A stretch of DNA of 41,716 nt from Prochlorococcus sp. AG-424-M03 (GTDB lineage Bacteria > Cyanobacteriota > Cyanobacteriia > PCC-6307 > Cyanobiaceae). Position 1 is the first letter of the stretch. The number at the start of each line of letters is the position of its first letter. Shown here piece by piece: positions 25,048-36,614 of this stretch. The stretch is taken from NCBI GenBank assembly GCA_003213275.1, contig QCNH01000004.1, positions 1-41,716 on the forward strand. The letters are read 5' to 3'. The notes under the pieces were generated by a model. The model had not been told where the DNA came from. It did no database searches and saw only the letters and a list, made by a program, of their open reading frames with translations. Both the position numbers and the translations under genes were made by a program.

Positions 25048-26520
25048 TTAGCTATTCAACTTTTCTGCAAGAAGTTTATTTGCAAGTTTAGGGTCGGCCT
25101 TACCTTTAGTTCTTTTCATGAGTTGACCAACAAAAAAACCAAGTAATTTAGTTTTGCCATTTCTAAATGCTTGAACTTCCTTTGGATGTTCAGTAATAAG
25201 TTCATTTATTATTGGTAAAATACTTGAAGAATCAGATATCATAGCCAGCCCTTTTTCTTCAACTAATTTTTTCGGAGAAATATTTTTTTGAATTAGTTCA
25301 GGTAAAATTTCTTTTGCAATTTTTCCACTAATAGTATTTTTTGAAATCATATTAATCATTTCAGCAAGATTTTTGGGACTAAGCTTTAATTCACTAAAAC
25401 TAAGTTTGTTTGCTTTTAAATAGCCCACGATATCACTTGTTACCCAATTTGAAGCTAGTTTAGCCTCAGCACCATTGGCTACTGTTTCTTCAAAAAAGTT
25501 TGCCATGTTAATTTCATCAGAAATTACCCTTGCATCATATGCAGACAACCCAAATTCACTTACATATTTACTTCTTTTCTTTGAAGGTAATTCTGGTAGT
25601 TCTTTAAACCATATTTCTTTTTGGGCTTTTGTTATTTCAATTGGTCCTAAGTCAGGATCAGGGAAATATCTATAGTCGCTACTACCTTCTTTTAGTCTCA
25701 TACTTTTTGTTAATTGCTTAGCTTCATCCCATAACCTTGTTTCTTGGAAAATTTCTCCTCCATTTTCATAAACTTCTATTTGTCTAGCTATTTCATAATC
25801 ACAAGCCTTTTGAATTGCAGAAAATGAATTCATATTCTTAATTTCGACTTTTGTACCAAAAGGAGCATTAGGTCCTTTTCTAACTGAAATATTAACATCA
25901 CATCTTAATGAACCCTCCTGCATATTTCCATCTGATACGCCTAGATATCTAACTGTTCTTCTAATCTCAGAAGCATATTCAGATGCCTCTTTACCTGTTC
26001 TAATATCTGGTTTACTTACAATCTCACAAAGTGCTATTCCAGCACGATTGTAATCAACTAAGGAATACTTAGAACCAGCTAATCTATCACTACCTGAATG
26101 AACTAATTTGCCTGCGTCTTCTTCCATATGTAGCCTTTCTATACCAATTTTTTTGATATAAGATTCTTTGTCTTTTTCTATTATTTCAACTTCTAACCAG
26201 CCATTCTCCGCTAGTGGCTCATCAAATTGTGAAATTTGATAATTTTTGGGCAGATCAGGATAAAAATATTGTTTTCTATCAAATTTACAATGTTCAGCAA
26301 CATTTAAATTTAATGCTAAAGAAGTTTTTACAGCATACTCAAGAACAGTCTCATTCAAAACGGGAAGAGTTCCTGGTAAACCACAAACTACAGGATCTAT
26401 ATGTGTATTAGGTGCATCACCAAAAGCTGTTGAAGCAGATGTAAATATTTTACTTTTCGTATTAAGCTGTACATGAGTTTCCAAACCAATCACAGCTTCC
26501 CAAGATTCAAAATTGTTCAT
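25048..26520 (-). CDS. gatB: aspartyl/glutamyl-tRNA amidotransferase subunit B
   Basis: The 490-aa GatB subunit activates and amidates Glu-tRNA(Gln) (and Asp-tRNA(Asn)) with GatA and GatC, replacing a glutaminyl-tRNA synthetase. The N-terminus WEAVIGLETHVQLNTKSKIF and the cradle segment DYNRAGIALCEIVSKPD are diagnostic, and the YqeY-like tail ends GFFVGQLMKRTKGKADP. I start at the ATG at 26520 (MNNFESWEAVI); the frame is open upstream to 26577, but those residues are hydrophobic and not part of the family. gatA and gatC are not adjacent. It is divergent from the thiO-like gene. Confidence 0.96.
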   Translation of the reverse strand: MNNFESWEAVIGLETHVQLNTKSKIFTSASTAFGDAPNTHIDPVVCGLPGTLPVLNETVLEYAVKTSLALNLNVAEHCKFDRKQYFYPDLPKNYQISQFDEPLAENGWLEVEIIEKDKESYIKKIGIERLHMEEDAGKLVHSGSDRLAGSKYSLVDYNRAGIALCEIVSKPDIRTGKEASEYASEIRRTVRYLGVSDGNMQEGSLRCDVNISVRKGPNAPFGTKVEIKNMNSFSAIQKACDYEIARQIEVYENGGEIFQETRLWDEAKQLTKSMRLKEGSSDYRYFPDPDLGPIEITKAQKEIWFKELPELPSKKRSKYVSEFGLSAYDARVISDEINMANFFEETVANGAEAKLASNWVTSDIVGYLKANKLSFSELKLSPKNLAEMINMISKNTISGKIAKEILPELIQKNISPKKLVEEKGLAMISDSSSILPIINELITEHPKEVQAFRNGKTKLLGFFVGQLMKRTKGKADPKLANKLLAEKLNS

Positions 26521-26599
26521 TATTAAAAGTCTCTTTATTAATATTATTGGATATAAAGGGAAAGAAGACCAAAACACAAATAAAAATATTAAATATTAA

Positions 26600-27709
26600 A
26601 TGACTCAAGAAACAAAAAATTCAATTTTAATTATTGGCGGTGGACTAATAGGTTTATCTATTGCTTATGAATTTGCTAGAAATAATTTCAAAGTTTTAGT
26701 TTTAAGCAAAAACAGAAATGAATCAGCTGGATTTGTTGCTGCAGGAATGTTAGCTACTCATGCAGAAGGGCTCGAAGATGAATTACTAAAATTTGGCCAA
26801 GAAAGTCAAATTCTAATTCCAAAATGGATAAAAAGTATTGAACAAGATAGTAGTATTAAATGCGGTTTAAAACAATGTGGAATAGTAGTTCCTTTTAAAA
26901 AGGAAGCAGATCTTAAAGAATTTCCGACTTACAAATACGGCAAATATTTAGATCAAAAAGATCTTCAAACAGAAATTAATGGTATCAATCCTATTTGGGA
27001 ATGTGGTTTGCTTTTTGAACAGGATGGTCAGATAGATAATCGAAGAAGACTGATGCGCGCGCTAGAGAGGGCATGCTCCTTGCATGGAGTCCAATTTCAA
27101 GAAGGATCAGAAGTAAAGGATTTGATAGTAGAAAAAAATAAAATTACTGGTGCAAAAGTTTTATGTGCAACAGGAGAAGTAAAAAGAATTAATTGTGAAA
27201 AAGCAATTCTATGTAGTGGTGCTTGGAGTAAAAAAATTTTCAACAAAATTCCAGTCTTTCCTGTTAAGGGTCAAATGCTATCAATACAAGGGCCAACACA
27301 TTTTCTGAGAAGGGTGATTTTTGGACCAAAAACCTATCTAGTACCGCGTGATGATGGACTTATTGTCGTTGGAGCAACAGTTGAAAAAGATTCAAAATTT
27401 AATCAAGGCAATACTCCTAAAGGTATAAAAAAACTTCAAGAAGGCATTCTCTCGTTATTGCCTGAAGCAATTAATTGGCCACAAATGGAACATTGGTGGG
27501 GATTTAGGCCTTGCACACCCGATCTTCAACCAATACTTGGAAAATCAGAAATTGAAAACCTTTTTCTAGCTACAGGACATTACAGAAATGGGGTTTTATT
27601 CTCTGCAATTACAAGTAATCTTCTTTTTAAATTAGTGCAAAATAAAAGTCTCAAAGAAACAGAAAAAAACTTTTTAAAAAAGTTTAGTTTAGATAGATTT
27701 AAGATTTAA
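26600..27709 (+). CDS. thiO: FAD-dependent glycine oxidase-like protein (ThiO family)
   Basis: A 369-aa DAO-family flavoenzyme with an N-terminal FAD-binding fold, LIIGGGLIGLSIAYEFARNN. C-terminal sequence WWGFRPCTPDLQPILG and LFLATGHYRNGVLFSAIT is typical of ThiO, which oxidises glycine to iminoglycine for the thiazole ring of thiamine. No thiamine genes are next to it, so other amine substrates remain possible. It converges with ndk. Confidence 0.82.
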   Translation: MTQETKNSILIIGGGLIGLSIAYEFARNNFKVLVLSKNRNESAGFVAAGMLATHAEGLEDELLKFGQESQILIPKWIKSIEQDSSIKCGLKQCGIVVPFKKEADLKEFPTYKYGKYLDQKDLQTEINGINPIWECGLLFEQDGQIDNRRRLMRALERACSLHGVQFQEGSEVKDLIVEKNKITGAKVLCATGEVKRINCEKAILCSGAWSKKIFNKIPVFPVKGQMLSIQGPTHFLRRVIFGPKTYLVPRDDGLIVVGATVEKDSKFNQGNTPKGIKKLQEGILSLLPEAINWPQMEHWWGFRPCTPDLQPILGKSEIENLFLATGHYRNGVLFSAITSNLLFKLVQNKSLKETEKNFLKKFSLDRFKI

Positions 27710-27712
27710 ATT

Positions 27713-28171
27713 TTAATTTTCAGATCGCCATTTAGAATCTGAAGTTTCCCAATCACATATTTCCTCTTCGTTAAACCATAGATTAATTTCAAACTTTGCT
27801 GTATCTTCTCCATCAGAACCATGAATTATATTCCTCCCAATATCAATAGCTAGATCTCCTCTAATTGTTCCAGGATCTGCTTCAAGTGGCTTTGTTGAAC
27901 CTATTAATTTTCTAGCACTTAAGATAACTCCATCACCTTCCCAAACCATTGCAACAACAGGACCACTTGAAATAAAATCAACTAAATCTCCAAAAAAAGG
28001 TCTTTCTTTATGTACTCCATAATGATTTTGAGCAAGATCTTTTGAGGGGATTAATTGTTTTAAACCAACCAACTTAAATCCTTTTTTTTCAAATCTGCCA
28101 ATAATCTCAGCAACATATCCTCTTTGTACCCCGTCTGGTTTAATTGCAATGAACGTTCTCTCTTTGGTCAT
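27713..28171 (-). CDS. ndk: nucleoside diphosphate kinase
   Basis: A 152-aa enzyme that balances nucleoside triphosphates by ping-pong transfer through a phosphohistidine. The catalytic H117 lies in NIIHGSDG, and the N-terminal [12 protein letters not shown] is standard. It is complete, monocistronic and divergent from speA. Confidence 0.97.
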   Translation of the reverse strand: MTKERTFIAIKPDGVQRGYVAEIIGRFEKKGFKLVGLKQLIPSKDLAQNHYGVHKERPFFGDLVDFISSGPVVAMVWEGDGVILSARKLIGSTKPLEADPGTIRGDLAIDIGRNIIHGSDGEDTAKFEINLWFNEEEICDWETSDSKWRSEN

Positions 28172-28293
28172 TTAATTAATAATCACTCTATGTATATTCA
28201 ACTTTTGGGTGGTAACTTGGCAAGTAATCATTAAAATAAAAGATATTGTTTTGAGTTATTTTCAAAAACATTTCTTAATTACTAAAACATAAA

Positions 28294-30240
28294 TTGACCA
28301 ATTTTAAACCAAAAAAATTAAAGAAAAATTGGACTATTGAAGATAGTATTGCGACTTACAACATTGAAAAATGGGGGGATAAATATTTTTCTATTAATTC
28401 CAAAGGAAATATATCAGTAACCAAAGACATAAAATCAGAAAAAAAGATTGATCTTTTTAAGCTTGTCAAAGAACTTAAAAGCAGAGAAATAAATACACCA
28501 TTAATTATAAGATTTAACGATATATTGAAAGATCGAATAAATTCATTACATGAAGCTTTTTTAAATGCAATAAAAACCTATAAATATAAGAATATTTATC
28601 AAGGCGTTTTTCCTGTCAAATGTAATCAACAGAAAAATGTATTGGAAAAGATAATAGAGTTTGGTAGCCCATGGAATTTTGGTTTAGAAGTAGGAAGTAA
28701 ATCAGAACTATTAATTGGCCTTGCACTTCTTGAAAACCATAATTCATTATTAATATGCAACGGATATAAAGATCAAAAATATATCGAGATAGCAACTTTG
28801 GCCAGAAAGCTCGGCAAAAATCCAATAATAGTTATTGAACAACGAGATGAGGTCAAAAGAATTATTCAAGCAGTTCAGGATCTTAATGCGACTCCATTGA
28901 TAGGGATTAGAGCAAAGTTATCAAGTAAAAGCAGCGGTAGGTGGAGCAAATCTATTGGAGATAATTCCAAATTTGGATTATCAATCCCAGAAATTATGTC
29001 AACAATAAAAGAACTTAAAGAAAGAAATCTGATAAACGAAATGAAATTGCTTCATTTTCATATAGGTAGTCAAATAAGTGATATTGCAGTGATTAAAGAC
29101 GCATTACAAGAAGCTAGTCAAATATATGTTGAACTATGCAAACTAGGGGCCCCAATGAAATATATCGACGTTGGTGGGGGATTAGGTATAGATTTCGATG
29201 GAACTAAAACTTCCTCTAACACTTCTACAAATTATTCTCTCCAAAATTATGCTAACGATGTAATTGCAACCATTAAAGATTCATGCGAATTAAATAATAT
29301 TGAGCATCCAACTATAATCTCAGAAAGCGGAAGAGCAATAATTAGTCATTGTTCAGTTTTAATTTTTAATGTCTTAGGAACAAGCCATGTAAGCTCCAAA
29401 CTAAAAATTTATGATGAAAAAAATCAATCATTAATCATTGCAAATCTACTTGAAACTTTCTATGAAATAAAAAAACTTAAAAATAAAAAAATCAATTTAT
29501 CACAAATCATTGAACTATGGAACGATGCAAAAAAGTTTAAAGAAGATTGCTTAGTCGCTTTTAGATTAGGATTTTTAAGTTTAGCAGAAAGAGCTTATGC
29601 CGAAGAACTAACCTGGGCTTGCGCAAAAGAAATTGCTAATACCCTCAATAATGATGAAATCAATCACCCTGATTTGTTTGAAATCACAGAAACTCTTGCT
29701 TCAACTTATTATGCAAATTTATCTATCTTTAAATCTATACCCGACAGCTGGGCAATCAATCAGATTTTTCCAACATTACCAATACATAGACACTTAGAAG
29801 AGCCATTCTGCAAAGGCAACTTTGCAGATTTAACTTGTGATTCAGATGGGAAAATAAATAGTTTTATTGATAATGGAAAAATTAAATCATTACTAAATTT
29901 ACATAAGCCAGAGCAAGATAAAGATTATCTAATTGGGATTTTCATGACTGGAGCCTATCAAGAAGCATTGGGAAACTCGCACAATTTATTCGGCAATACA
30001 AACGTTGTTCATATTGATATAAATCAAGATGATTCATATAAAGTAAAAAATATCATTAAAGAGGACAGTAAATCTGAAATTTTGCAATTATTGGATTATA
30101 GTTCAGCTTCTTTGGTTGAATCTATAAGAATCAATACTGAATCAGCAATTGATCAAAAAAAATTAACTATTGAAGAGGCAAGGAAATTAATTGATCAAAT
30201 AGAAATAAGTCTCAGAAAAAGTAGTTATTTATCAGAATAA
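28294..30240 (+). CDS. speA: biosynthetic arginine decarboxylase
   Basis: A 648-aa PLP enzyme that makes agmatine from arginine, the first step of polyamine synthesis. The PLP lysine is K109 in [11 protein letters not shown]. SpeA-specific segments include [26 protein letters not shown] and [12 protein letters not shown]. The start is TTG at 28294, at the expected distance from the core; no ATG or GTG precedes it in frame. Its last 16 bases overlap the convergent alaS. Confidence 0.94.
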   Translation: MTNFKPKKLKKNWTIEDSIATYNIEKWGDKYFSINSKGNISVTKDIKSEKKIDLFKLVKELKSREINTPLIIRFNDILKDRINSLHEAFLNAIKTYKYKNIYQGVFPVKCNQQKNVLEKIIEFGSPWNFGLEVGSKSELLIGLALLENHNSLLICNGYKDQKYIEIATLARKLGKNPIIVIEQRDEVKRIIQAVQDLNATPLIGIRAKLSSKSSGRWSKSIGDNSKFGLSIPEIMSTIKELKERNLINEMKLLHFHIGSQISDIAVIKDALQEASQIYVELCKLGAPMKYIDVGGGLGIDFDGTKTSSNTSTNYSLQNYANDVIATIKDSCELNNIEHPTIISESGRAIISHCSVLIFNVLGTSHVSSKLKIYDEKNQSLIIANLLETFYEIKKLKNKKINLSQIIELWNDAKKFKEDCLVAFRLGFLSLAERAYAEELTWACAKEIANTLNNDEINHPDLFEITETLASTYYANLSIFKSIPDSWAINQIFPTLPIHRHLEEPFCKGNFADLTCDSDGKINSFIDNGKIKSLLNLHKPEQDKDYLIGIFMTGAYQEALGNSHNLFGNTNVVHIDINQDDSYKVKNIIKEDSKSEILQLLDYSSASLVESIRINTESAIDQKKLTIEEARKLIDQIEISLRKSSYLSE

Positions 30241-32885
30241 CTTTCTAATGTTTTTTTTAAATGATTTTTTGCATAATCTAAAGCAACACTTAATTGACCA
30301 ATATCTTTGGCACCTGCTTGAGCAAAGTTAGGTTTTCCTCCTCCACCTCCCGAACAAATTCTTGCAATCTCGTTAATTAATTTACCTGCATGCAATCCTA
30401 TTTTTACTACATCATCGCCAAAAGAAACTACAAATAACAACTTTTTATTTTCCGGATTTGGTATTCCCCCAAGAATAACTATTGCTTTATTTCCTAAATG
30501 AGAAGTTAAATTAAAGGCTGCAGATTGCAAAGAACTTCCATCTAAGCCATCAATCTGATTTACTAATATTGAAAAAGAATTTACTATTTCTGCGGATGAT
30601 TTTAGAGAAGAGTATTTAAAATATGCAATTTCATCTTTCATTTTTTGTATCTCTTTATTCTTATTTACGAGTTCTACATGCAAATTATTAACCCTTTCAA
30701 AAAGTTGATTAGGATTTGCTTTTAACAAATCACTTAGTTGATTTACTAAAGCATTTCTGTCACTAAAATAATCGAAGGCTGATTGGCCTGATAATGCTTC
30801 GATTCTTCTTACTCCAGCTGAGATTCCTTCCTCACTAATTATTTTAAAAGAACCCAATTCAGATGTAGTTCTAACATGTGTTCCGCCACATAGTTCCATT
30901 GAAACGCCTGGCACATTAACAACACGTACTTCATCATCATATTTTTCTCCAAACATTGCTACTGCTCCCTTTTCAAGAGCCTCACTCTTGGACATATTTT
31001 TTATTTCTAGGGGATGATTTTCCATAATCCAAGAGTTAACTAGAGTCTCAATCTTAGAAATTTGATCTTTAGAAATAGGATTTGAAGAATTAAAGTCAAA
31101 TCGCAATTTATTAAAGGCAACTAATGAACCTTTTTGCCCAACACTTTTATTAACAACTGATTTGAGAGCAGCTTGCAACAAATGGGTAGCTGTATGATTT
31201 GCAGCAGCCTTAGCTCTATTAGAGGATTGAACATTAGTCTTCACTGTTTGTCCAATAGTTAATATTCCTTTTTTGATCGTTCCATAATGCAAAAAAACAT
31301 TTTTCTTTCGAATTACATTTTCAACTAAGACCTCTACATCTTTTGAAAATATCGTTCCAACATCACCAACTTGACCGCCAGATTCTCCATAAAAAGTTGT
31401 CTGATCAAGAACAATTAAAACTTCCTGACCTTCACTTGCTTTCTTAACCAATTTTGAATCCAGGAAGATACCTTTTATTTCAGCTTCCGAAAGAAGTGAA
31501 TCATAACCATTAAAAACAGTTTTATTAAACAAATCTATTTCTCGCTCTAATGATCCCTCTAATGTCAAATCAATATTATTTGAAGCAGCTTTAGCTCTCT
31601 CTTTTTGTGCATGCATTTCTTCCTCAAAACCCTTTACATCTACACTGATACTATTTTCTTCAGCAATTTCAACAGTAAGTTCTAGAGGAAATCCATAAGT
31701 ATCATAAAGTTCAAAAGCTTTAAAACCAGAAATTAATTTCTGCCCTGAAGAAATTAACTCATCTAGCAATTTCTCTCCCCGATCAAGAGTTTCTCTAAAC
31801 CTTACTTCTTCAATTTTTATCTCATTCAAAATTAAATCATTATTATTTTTTAAATCAGGATAATTCTTTTGCATTAAATTAATCCCCACAGTAGCAATAT
31901 GCGGTAAAAATTCATTTGTTATACCTAATAATCTCCCATGTCTGACCATTCTTCTAATAAGCCTTCTTAATATATAACCCCTGCCAAGATTACTTGCTGC
32001 TACTCCATCAGAAATTAAATGAATAATAGCTCTTGTATGATCGCCAATAATTTTTAAAGAAATTTTATTTTTTTCATCAGAAGAAAAATAATCAATATTT
32101 GCAATCTCACAAGTTTTTTGAATAATAGGAAAAATTAAATCTGTCTCATAATTATTTTTCTTTTTTTGCAATATTTGAGCCATTCTCTCAAGGCCCATTC
32201 CTGTATCAATATTTTTAAATTTTAAATCTGTCAATTTTCCACTCGAGTCGCGATTATATTGCATAAATACAAGATTATAAAATTCAATAAAACGGTCTCC
32301 ATCTTCTAAATCAATATTCCTCAGGCCTTTTTCTGGCTTGAAATCGTAATAAAGTTCTGAACAAGGACCACAAGGACCTGTTTTTCCAGAAGACCAAAAA
32401 TTATCTTTCTCACCTAGTTTCACTATTCTATCTGGATCAATACCAATTTCATCTCTCCAAATTTTTGCGGACTCCCCATCTTCATGAAAGACACTCACAA
32501 TTATATTTTCAGCAGAAAGTTGATAAATATTAGTAACTAATTCCCAAGCCCACTGAATTGCCTCTCGTTTAAAATAATCTCCAAAAGAGAAATTACCAAG
32601 CATTTCAAAAAAAGTATGGTGTCTAGCTGTAACTCCAACGTTTTCTATATCGTTTGTTCTAATACACTTTTGACTAGATGTGGCCCTTTTTGATGGTCTT
32701 TCTTTTAAACCTAAAAAAACTGGTTTAAAAGGTAGCATTCCTGCGATTGTGAGCATAACCGTAGGATCATCTGGAATTAAAGATGCACTTGGAACAATTT
32801 TATGTAATTTTTTATTATAAAATTTTAAAAAAGCATGTCTTATCTCATCTCCGGTAATTATTTTTTTAATTAGTTGAGATGTCAT
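30225..32885 (-). CDS. alaS: alanyl-tRNA synthetase
   Basis: The 886-aa class II synthetase is complete: aminoacylation domain from the N-terminus ([20 protein letters not shown]), the editing domain with [11 protein letters not shown] and [13 protein letters not shown] as zinc-site residues, and the C-terminal DHHA1 domain ([16 protein letters not shown]). It is divergent from flv3, with a 119-bp shared upstream region. Confidence 0.97.
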   Translation of the reverse strand: MTSQLIKKIITGDEIRHAFLKFYNKKLHKIVPSASLIPDDPTVMLTIAGMLPFKPVFLGLKERPSKRATSSQKCIRTNDIENVGVTARHHTFFEMLGNFSFGDYFKREAIQWAWELVTNIYQLSAENIIVSVFHEDGESAKIWRDEIGIDPDRIVKLGEKDNFWSSGKTGPCGPCSELYYDFKPEKGLRNIDLEDGDRFIEFYNLVFMQYNRDSSGKLTDLKFKNIDTGMGLERMAQILQKKKNNYETDLIFPIIQKTCEIANIDYFSSDEKNKISLKIIGDHTRAIIHLISDGVAASNLGRGYILRRLIRRMVRHGRLLGITNEFLPHIATVGINLMQKNYPDLKNNNDLILNEIKIEEVRFRETLDRGEKLLDELISSGQKLISGFKAFELYDTYGFPLELTVEIAEENSISVDVKGFEEEMHAQKERAKAASNNIDLTLEGSLEREIDLFNKTVFNGYDSLLSEAEIKGIFLDSKLVKKASEGQEVLIVLDQTTFYGESGGQVGDVGTIFSKDVEVLVENVIRKKNVFLHYGTIKKGILTIGQTVKTNVQSSNRAKAAANHTATHLLQAALKSVVNKSVGQKGSLVAFNKLRFDFNSSNPISKDQISKIETLVNSWIMENHPLEIKNMSKSEALEKGAVAMFGEKYDDEVRVVNVPGVSMELCGGTHVRTTSELGSFKIISEEGISAGVRRIEALSGQSAFDYFSDRNALVNQLSDLLKANPNQLFERVNNLHVELVNKNKEIQKMKDEIAYFKYSSLKSSAEIVNSFSILVNQIDGLDGSSLQSAAFNLTSHLGNKAIVILGGIPNPENKKLLFVVSFGDDVVKIGLHAGKLINEIARICSGGGGGKPNFAQAGAKDIGQLSVALDYAKNHLKKTLESYSDK

Positions 32886-32958
32886 TTATCCAGAATAAAA
32901 AGAACAAAAATTAAAGAAAAGCGTAATTTCGGTTATTTCGCAAAAATAATCACGCAGA

Positions 32959-32980
32959 TTTATATTCTATATAACTAAAG
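32959..32980 (+). promoter_or_regulatory. AT-rich candidate promoter of the flv operon
   Basis: TTTATATTCTATATAAC lies about 30-45 bp upstream of the flv3 ATG in the alaS/flv3 divergent gap and contains a plausible -10 (TATATAAC). No clear -35 box is seen. Confidence 0.3.
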
Positions 32981-33004
32981 TTAATTTATAAAGAGAATGA
33001 TTCT

Positions 33005-34780
33005 ATGATAGCCTCTGCCCAGACGAGTAATTCTAAATTGGCACAAATAAATAACAAGTTGACAGTTCAATCTCAAAAATTCGCTGATGATTCATGTGCC
33101 ATAAGATCTTTGGATTGGGATCGCAGTAGATTTGATATTGAATTTGGTTTAAGAAATGGCACTACTTATAATAGTTTTATTATTAAAGGCGAAAAACTAG
33201 CAATTATTGATACTAGTCACGCAAAGTTTGAAGAATTATGGTTTGAAGAATTACTGAAAGAGGTAAATCCACAAGAAGTTGATTATCTAATTACAAGCCA
33301 TACAGAACCTGATCATTCTGGTTTAATAGGCAATCTTTTAGAATTAAACCAAAATATCACAGTAGTAGGATCAAAATTAGCCCTTAAATTTATTGAAGAC
33401 CAAATACATATTCCCTTTAAGCGTCTAGAAGTCAAAAGTGGAGAATTTTTAAATCTAGGAAATAATCCTAATAGCGGTTTAGAACATAATATTGAATTTA
33501 TAAGCGCACCAAATTTACATTGGCCAGATACAATTTTTTCATATGATCACAGCACACATGTTCTTTATACATGCGATGCATTTGGGCTCCATTATTGTTC
33601 TGACGAGTTTTTTGACACTAATCAAAAAGAAATATATGATGACTTTCGTTTTTATTACGATTGCCTAATGGGTCCAAACGCTAGAAGCGTTCTTCAGGCA
33701 ATTAAAAGAATAGATAAGCTACCTGAATTAAAAACGATAGCAGTTGGTCATGGGCCTTTGCTCCATAATCATGTCAATTTTTGGAAAGAAAAATATCTAG
33801 AATGGAGTAGCAATAAAAGTAAGGGAAATGAATTTGTATCAGTATGCTATATAAGCGACTATGGATATTGTGATCGACTAAGCCAAGCCATATCTCATGG
33901 AATAAGTAAAACAGATGCGCAGGTTCAATTAATTGATTTAAGATCTTCTGACCCTCAAGAATTAACAAGTTTAATTTCTGAATCAAAAGCGGTAGTTATC
34001 CCCACATGGCCAGTAGATTCAGATAACGAATTAAAAGAATCTCTTGGCACATTATTTGCAGCATTAAAACCAAAACAATTTACGGCTGTTTATGATGCAT
34101 TTGGTGGAAATGATGAACCAATAGATTCCTTAGCAAATAAATTAAGAGAACTAGGACAGAAAGAAGCATTTTCGCCTTTAAGAGTTAAAAAAAATCCAGA
34201 TCCTATTATTTATCAACAATTCGAAGAAGCTGGAACTGACTTAGGTCAATTGATCAACAAAAAGAAAAATATTGCCTCAATGAAGAGCCTTGATACAAAT
34301 TTAGATAAAGCTTTAGGTAGATTAAGCGGAGGATTATATGTAGTTACAGCTAGCCAAGGAGAAGGTTCAACATTTAGACAAAGTGCAATGGTAGCAAGTT
34401 GGGTTAGTCAAGCAAGTTTTTCTCCACCCGGCATTACAGTAGCAGTAGCAAAAGATAGAGCTATTGAATCATATATGCAAGTTGGCCAAGGTTTTGTTGT
34501 GAATATCTTGCGAGAAGATAACTATCAAAAAATGTTCAGACATTTTTTAAAAAGATTTGCTCCTGGAGCTGATAGATTTGCAGATGTAGATTTAATTAGC
34601 AACATTGCAGAAGGAGGTCCAGTTCTATCAGATTCACTCGCTTTTTTAGATTGTAAAGTTAGTTCCAGACTGGAAACTCCAGATCATTGGATAATTTACG
34701 GAATTGTTGAAAATGGTAATGTCTCTGACTTATCATGCAAGACAGCTGTTCATCACAGGAAAGTTGCTAATCATTATTAA
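33005..34780 (+). CDS. flv3: flavodiiron protein, Flv3 type
   Basis: A 591-aa flavodiiron protein with three domains: metallo-beta-lactamase-like diiron domain (about 30-270), flavodoxin-like FMN domain (about 280-420), and C-terminal flavin-reductase domain (about 440-591). The diiron ligands are canonical: H99, E101, D103 and H104 in HTEPDH, then the histidine in NLHWPDT, the aspartate in CDAFG and the histidine in VGHGP. In cyanobacteria Flv1/Flv3 pass electrons from photosystem I to oxygen, giving water without reactive oxygen. The canonical site marks this as the Flv3-type partner. The second flv gene follows after 14 bp. Confidence 0.93.
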   Translation: MIASAQTSNSKLAQINNKLTVQSQKFADDSCAIRSLDWDRSRFDIEFGLRNGTTYNSFIIKGEKLAIIDTSHAKFEELWFEELLKEVNPQEVDYLITSHTEPDHSGLIGNLLELNQNITVVGSKLALKFIEDQIHIPFKRLEVKSGEFLNLGNNPNSGLEHNIEFISAPNLHWPDTIFSYDHSTHVLYTCDAFGLHYCSDEFFDTNQKEIYDDFRFYYDCLMGPNARSVLQAIKRIDKLPELKTIAVGHGPLLHNHVNFWKEKYLEWSSNKSKGNEFVSVCYISDYGYCDRLSQAISHGISKTDAQVQLIDLRSSDPQELTSLISESKAVVIPTWPVDSDNELKESLGTLFAALKPKQFTAVYDAFGGNDEPIDSLANKLRELGQKEAFSPLRVKKNPDPIIYQQFEEAGTDLGQLINKKKNIASMKSLDTNLDKALGRLSGGLYVVTASQGEGSTFRQSAMVASWVSQASFSPPGITVAVAKDRAIESYMQVGQGFVVNILREDNYQKMFRHFLKRFAPGADRFADVDLISNIAEGGPVLSDSLAFLDCKVSSRLETPDHWIIYGIVENGNVSDLSCKTAVHHRKVANHY

Positions 34781-34794
34781 AATAAAATTTTAAA

Positions 34795-36597
34795 ATGTCA
34801 GAAATTAATACAAGCTTACTTTCAAAAAATCAAACCTTATCAACATTTGAAATTAGTGAAAATTTAACTTGTATCAGATTCCTTGATCAAAATAAAGAAA
34901 GATTTGAACTTGAGTTCAATCTCGAAAAAGGGACCTCTTTTAATACTTTTTTAATTAGAAATAATGAAGAACTTTTTATTATTCATCCCCCTGAAAAACA
35001 ACATTTAGATTCCTTTAATCAGGTAATCTCTAATTTTTGTGATCAATTTAAATTAAATAAAATTAACGTTATTTCTGGACATATCAATCCCCAAATTATA
35101 GAAACTATAAAAAACATTAGTAAGCAATTTCAAAACTTAACTATTACTTGCTCTAATCCTGGCTTTAAACTTATTTCCGAACTTTGGAATCAAAAAAATC
35201 CTAACTTAGAAAACTTTTATGAAATTCAATTACCCAAAATAAACATAATCAAAAAGGAACTTAATTTAGAATTAAATAACATTTATCTAGAGTTAATTCC
35301 TATTCCAACTGCAAGGTGGCCAGGAGGACTAATAGTTTATGAACGTAATCAAGAAATACTTCTAAGTGAAAAAATTTTTTCTGCACACATTGCATCTAAA
35401 AATTGGTCAGAAACAAATCGAGTTAGTACAGAAATTGATAGAAAACACTTTTATGATTGCCTAATGGCACCAATGTCTAATCAAGTGATATCAATAACTG
35501 AAAGAATTGCAGATTACGACATTAAAACAATCGTCCCATTACACGGTCCGGCTATTGAATATAGCTTAAAAAGCTTTTTAAATGACTACATTAGATGGGG
35601 TGAGAATCTCTCTACAAATAATCCTAAAATTGCTTTGATATATGCAAGTGCATATGGAAATACAGCTTCCATAGGTGATGCATTAGCTAAAGGGATCAAT
35701 AGAACTTCAGTTGAAGTTGAAAGTATTAATTGTGAATTCACATCTAATGATGTACTTATACAATCTATCCAAAATGCTGATGGATATTTAATTGGATCTC
35801 CCACACTTGGTGGTCACGCGCCAACTCCAATCGTAAGTGCACTAGGAACATTATTATCAGAAGGTAATAGAGATAAACCAGTGGGAATTTTTGGTAGTTT
35901 TGGCTGGAGCGGCGAAGCAATAGATTTACTAGAATCAAAATTAAAAGACGGTGGTTTTCAATTTGGTTTTGACCCGATAAGAATAAAATTCAGTCCAAAT
36001 AAACCAAAGATTAAAGAGCTAGAAGAAATAGGAACTCACTTTGGGAGAAAAATTATAAAAAAAGCTAAGAAAAAATCCAGAAAATCAGATACTGGAATGA
36101 TTACAAGTAAAACGGATCCAAAGTTACAAGCTCTTGGAAGAGTAATTGGCTCACTTTGTGTGTTAACTGCATCGAAAGGGAAAGATGAGAATAATATTAA
36201 AGGAGCTATGCTTGCATCTTGGGTTAGTCAAGCAAGTTTTTCCCCGCCGGGATTTAGTATTGCAGTAGCTAAAGATAGATCAGTAGAGTCTCTCCTTCAA
36301 ATTGGAGATTTATTTGCTTTAAATATTTTAGGTGAAAAAGATTTTAAAGAACCTTTGAAAAGATTCACTAAACCATTTGCCCCAGGAGAAGATAGATTCG
36401 AAGGATTAAATATTGAATTCACTCCTAATGATCAAATAATCATTCCTGAGTCTTTAGCATGGTTAGATGCTTCTGTGAAAGAGAGAATGGAATGTGGAGA
36501 TCATTGGGTAATATACGCAGAAGTGCTACACGGTAATATATTAAAATCGGATAGTTTAACAGCAGTACACCACCGTAAAACTGGTGCTAACTATTAA
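34795..36597 (+). CDS. flv1: flavodiiron protein, Flv1 type with degenerate diiron site
   Basis: A 600-aa paralogue with the same three domains. The diiron site is altered: HxExDH is replaced by HINPQI (residues 96-101), the next histidine by R in RWPGG, and the aspartate by K in SEKIF; the last histidine remains in PLHGP. The FMN domain (ALIYASAYGNTASIGDALAK) and flavin-reductase domain (SWVSQASFSPPGFSIAVAKD) look intact. Loss of ligands is characteristic of Flv1, which works as a heterodimer with Flv3. Its place 14 bp after flv3 supports coordinated expression. Confidence 0.92.
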   Translation: MSEINTSLLSKNQTLSTFEISENLTCIRFLDQNKERFELEFNLEKGTSFNTFLIRNNEELFIIHPPEKQHLDSFNQVISNFCDQFKLNKINVISGHINPQIIETIKNISKQFQNLTITCSNPGFKLISELWNQKNPNLENFYEIQLPKINIIKKELNLELNNIYLELIPIPTARWPGGLIVYERNQEILLSEKIFSAHIASKNWSETNRVSTEIDRKHFYDCLMAPMSNQVISITERIADYDIKTIVPLHGPAIEYSLKSFLNDYIRWGENLSTNNPKIALIYASAYGNTASIGDALAKGINRTSVEVESINCEFTSNDVLIQSIQNADGYLIGSPTLGGHAPTPIVSALGTLLSEGNRDKPVGIFGSFGWSGEAIDLLESKLKDGGFQFGFDPIRIKFSPNKPKIKELEEIGTHFGRKIIKKAKKKSRKSDTGMITSKTDPKLQALGRVIGSLCVLTASKGKDENNIKGAMLASWVSQASFSPPGFSIAVAKDRSVESLLQIGDLFALNILGEKDFKEPLKRFTKPFAPGEDRFEGLNIEFTPNDQIIIPESLAWLDASVKERMECGDHWVIYAEVLHGNILKSDSLTAVHHRKTGANY

Positions 36598-36614
36598 ATT
36601 TATTTATCTAATGT

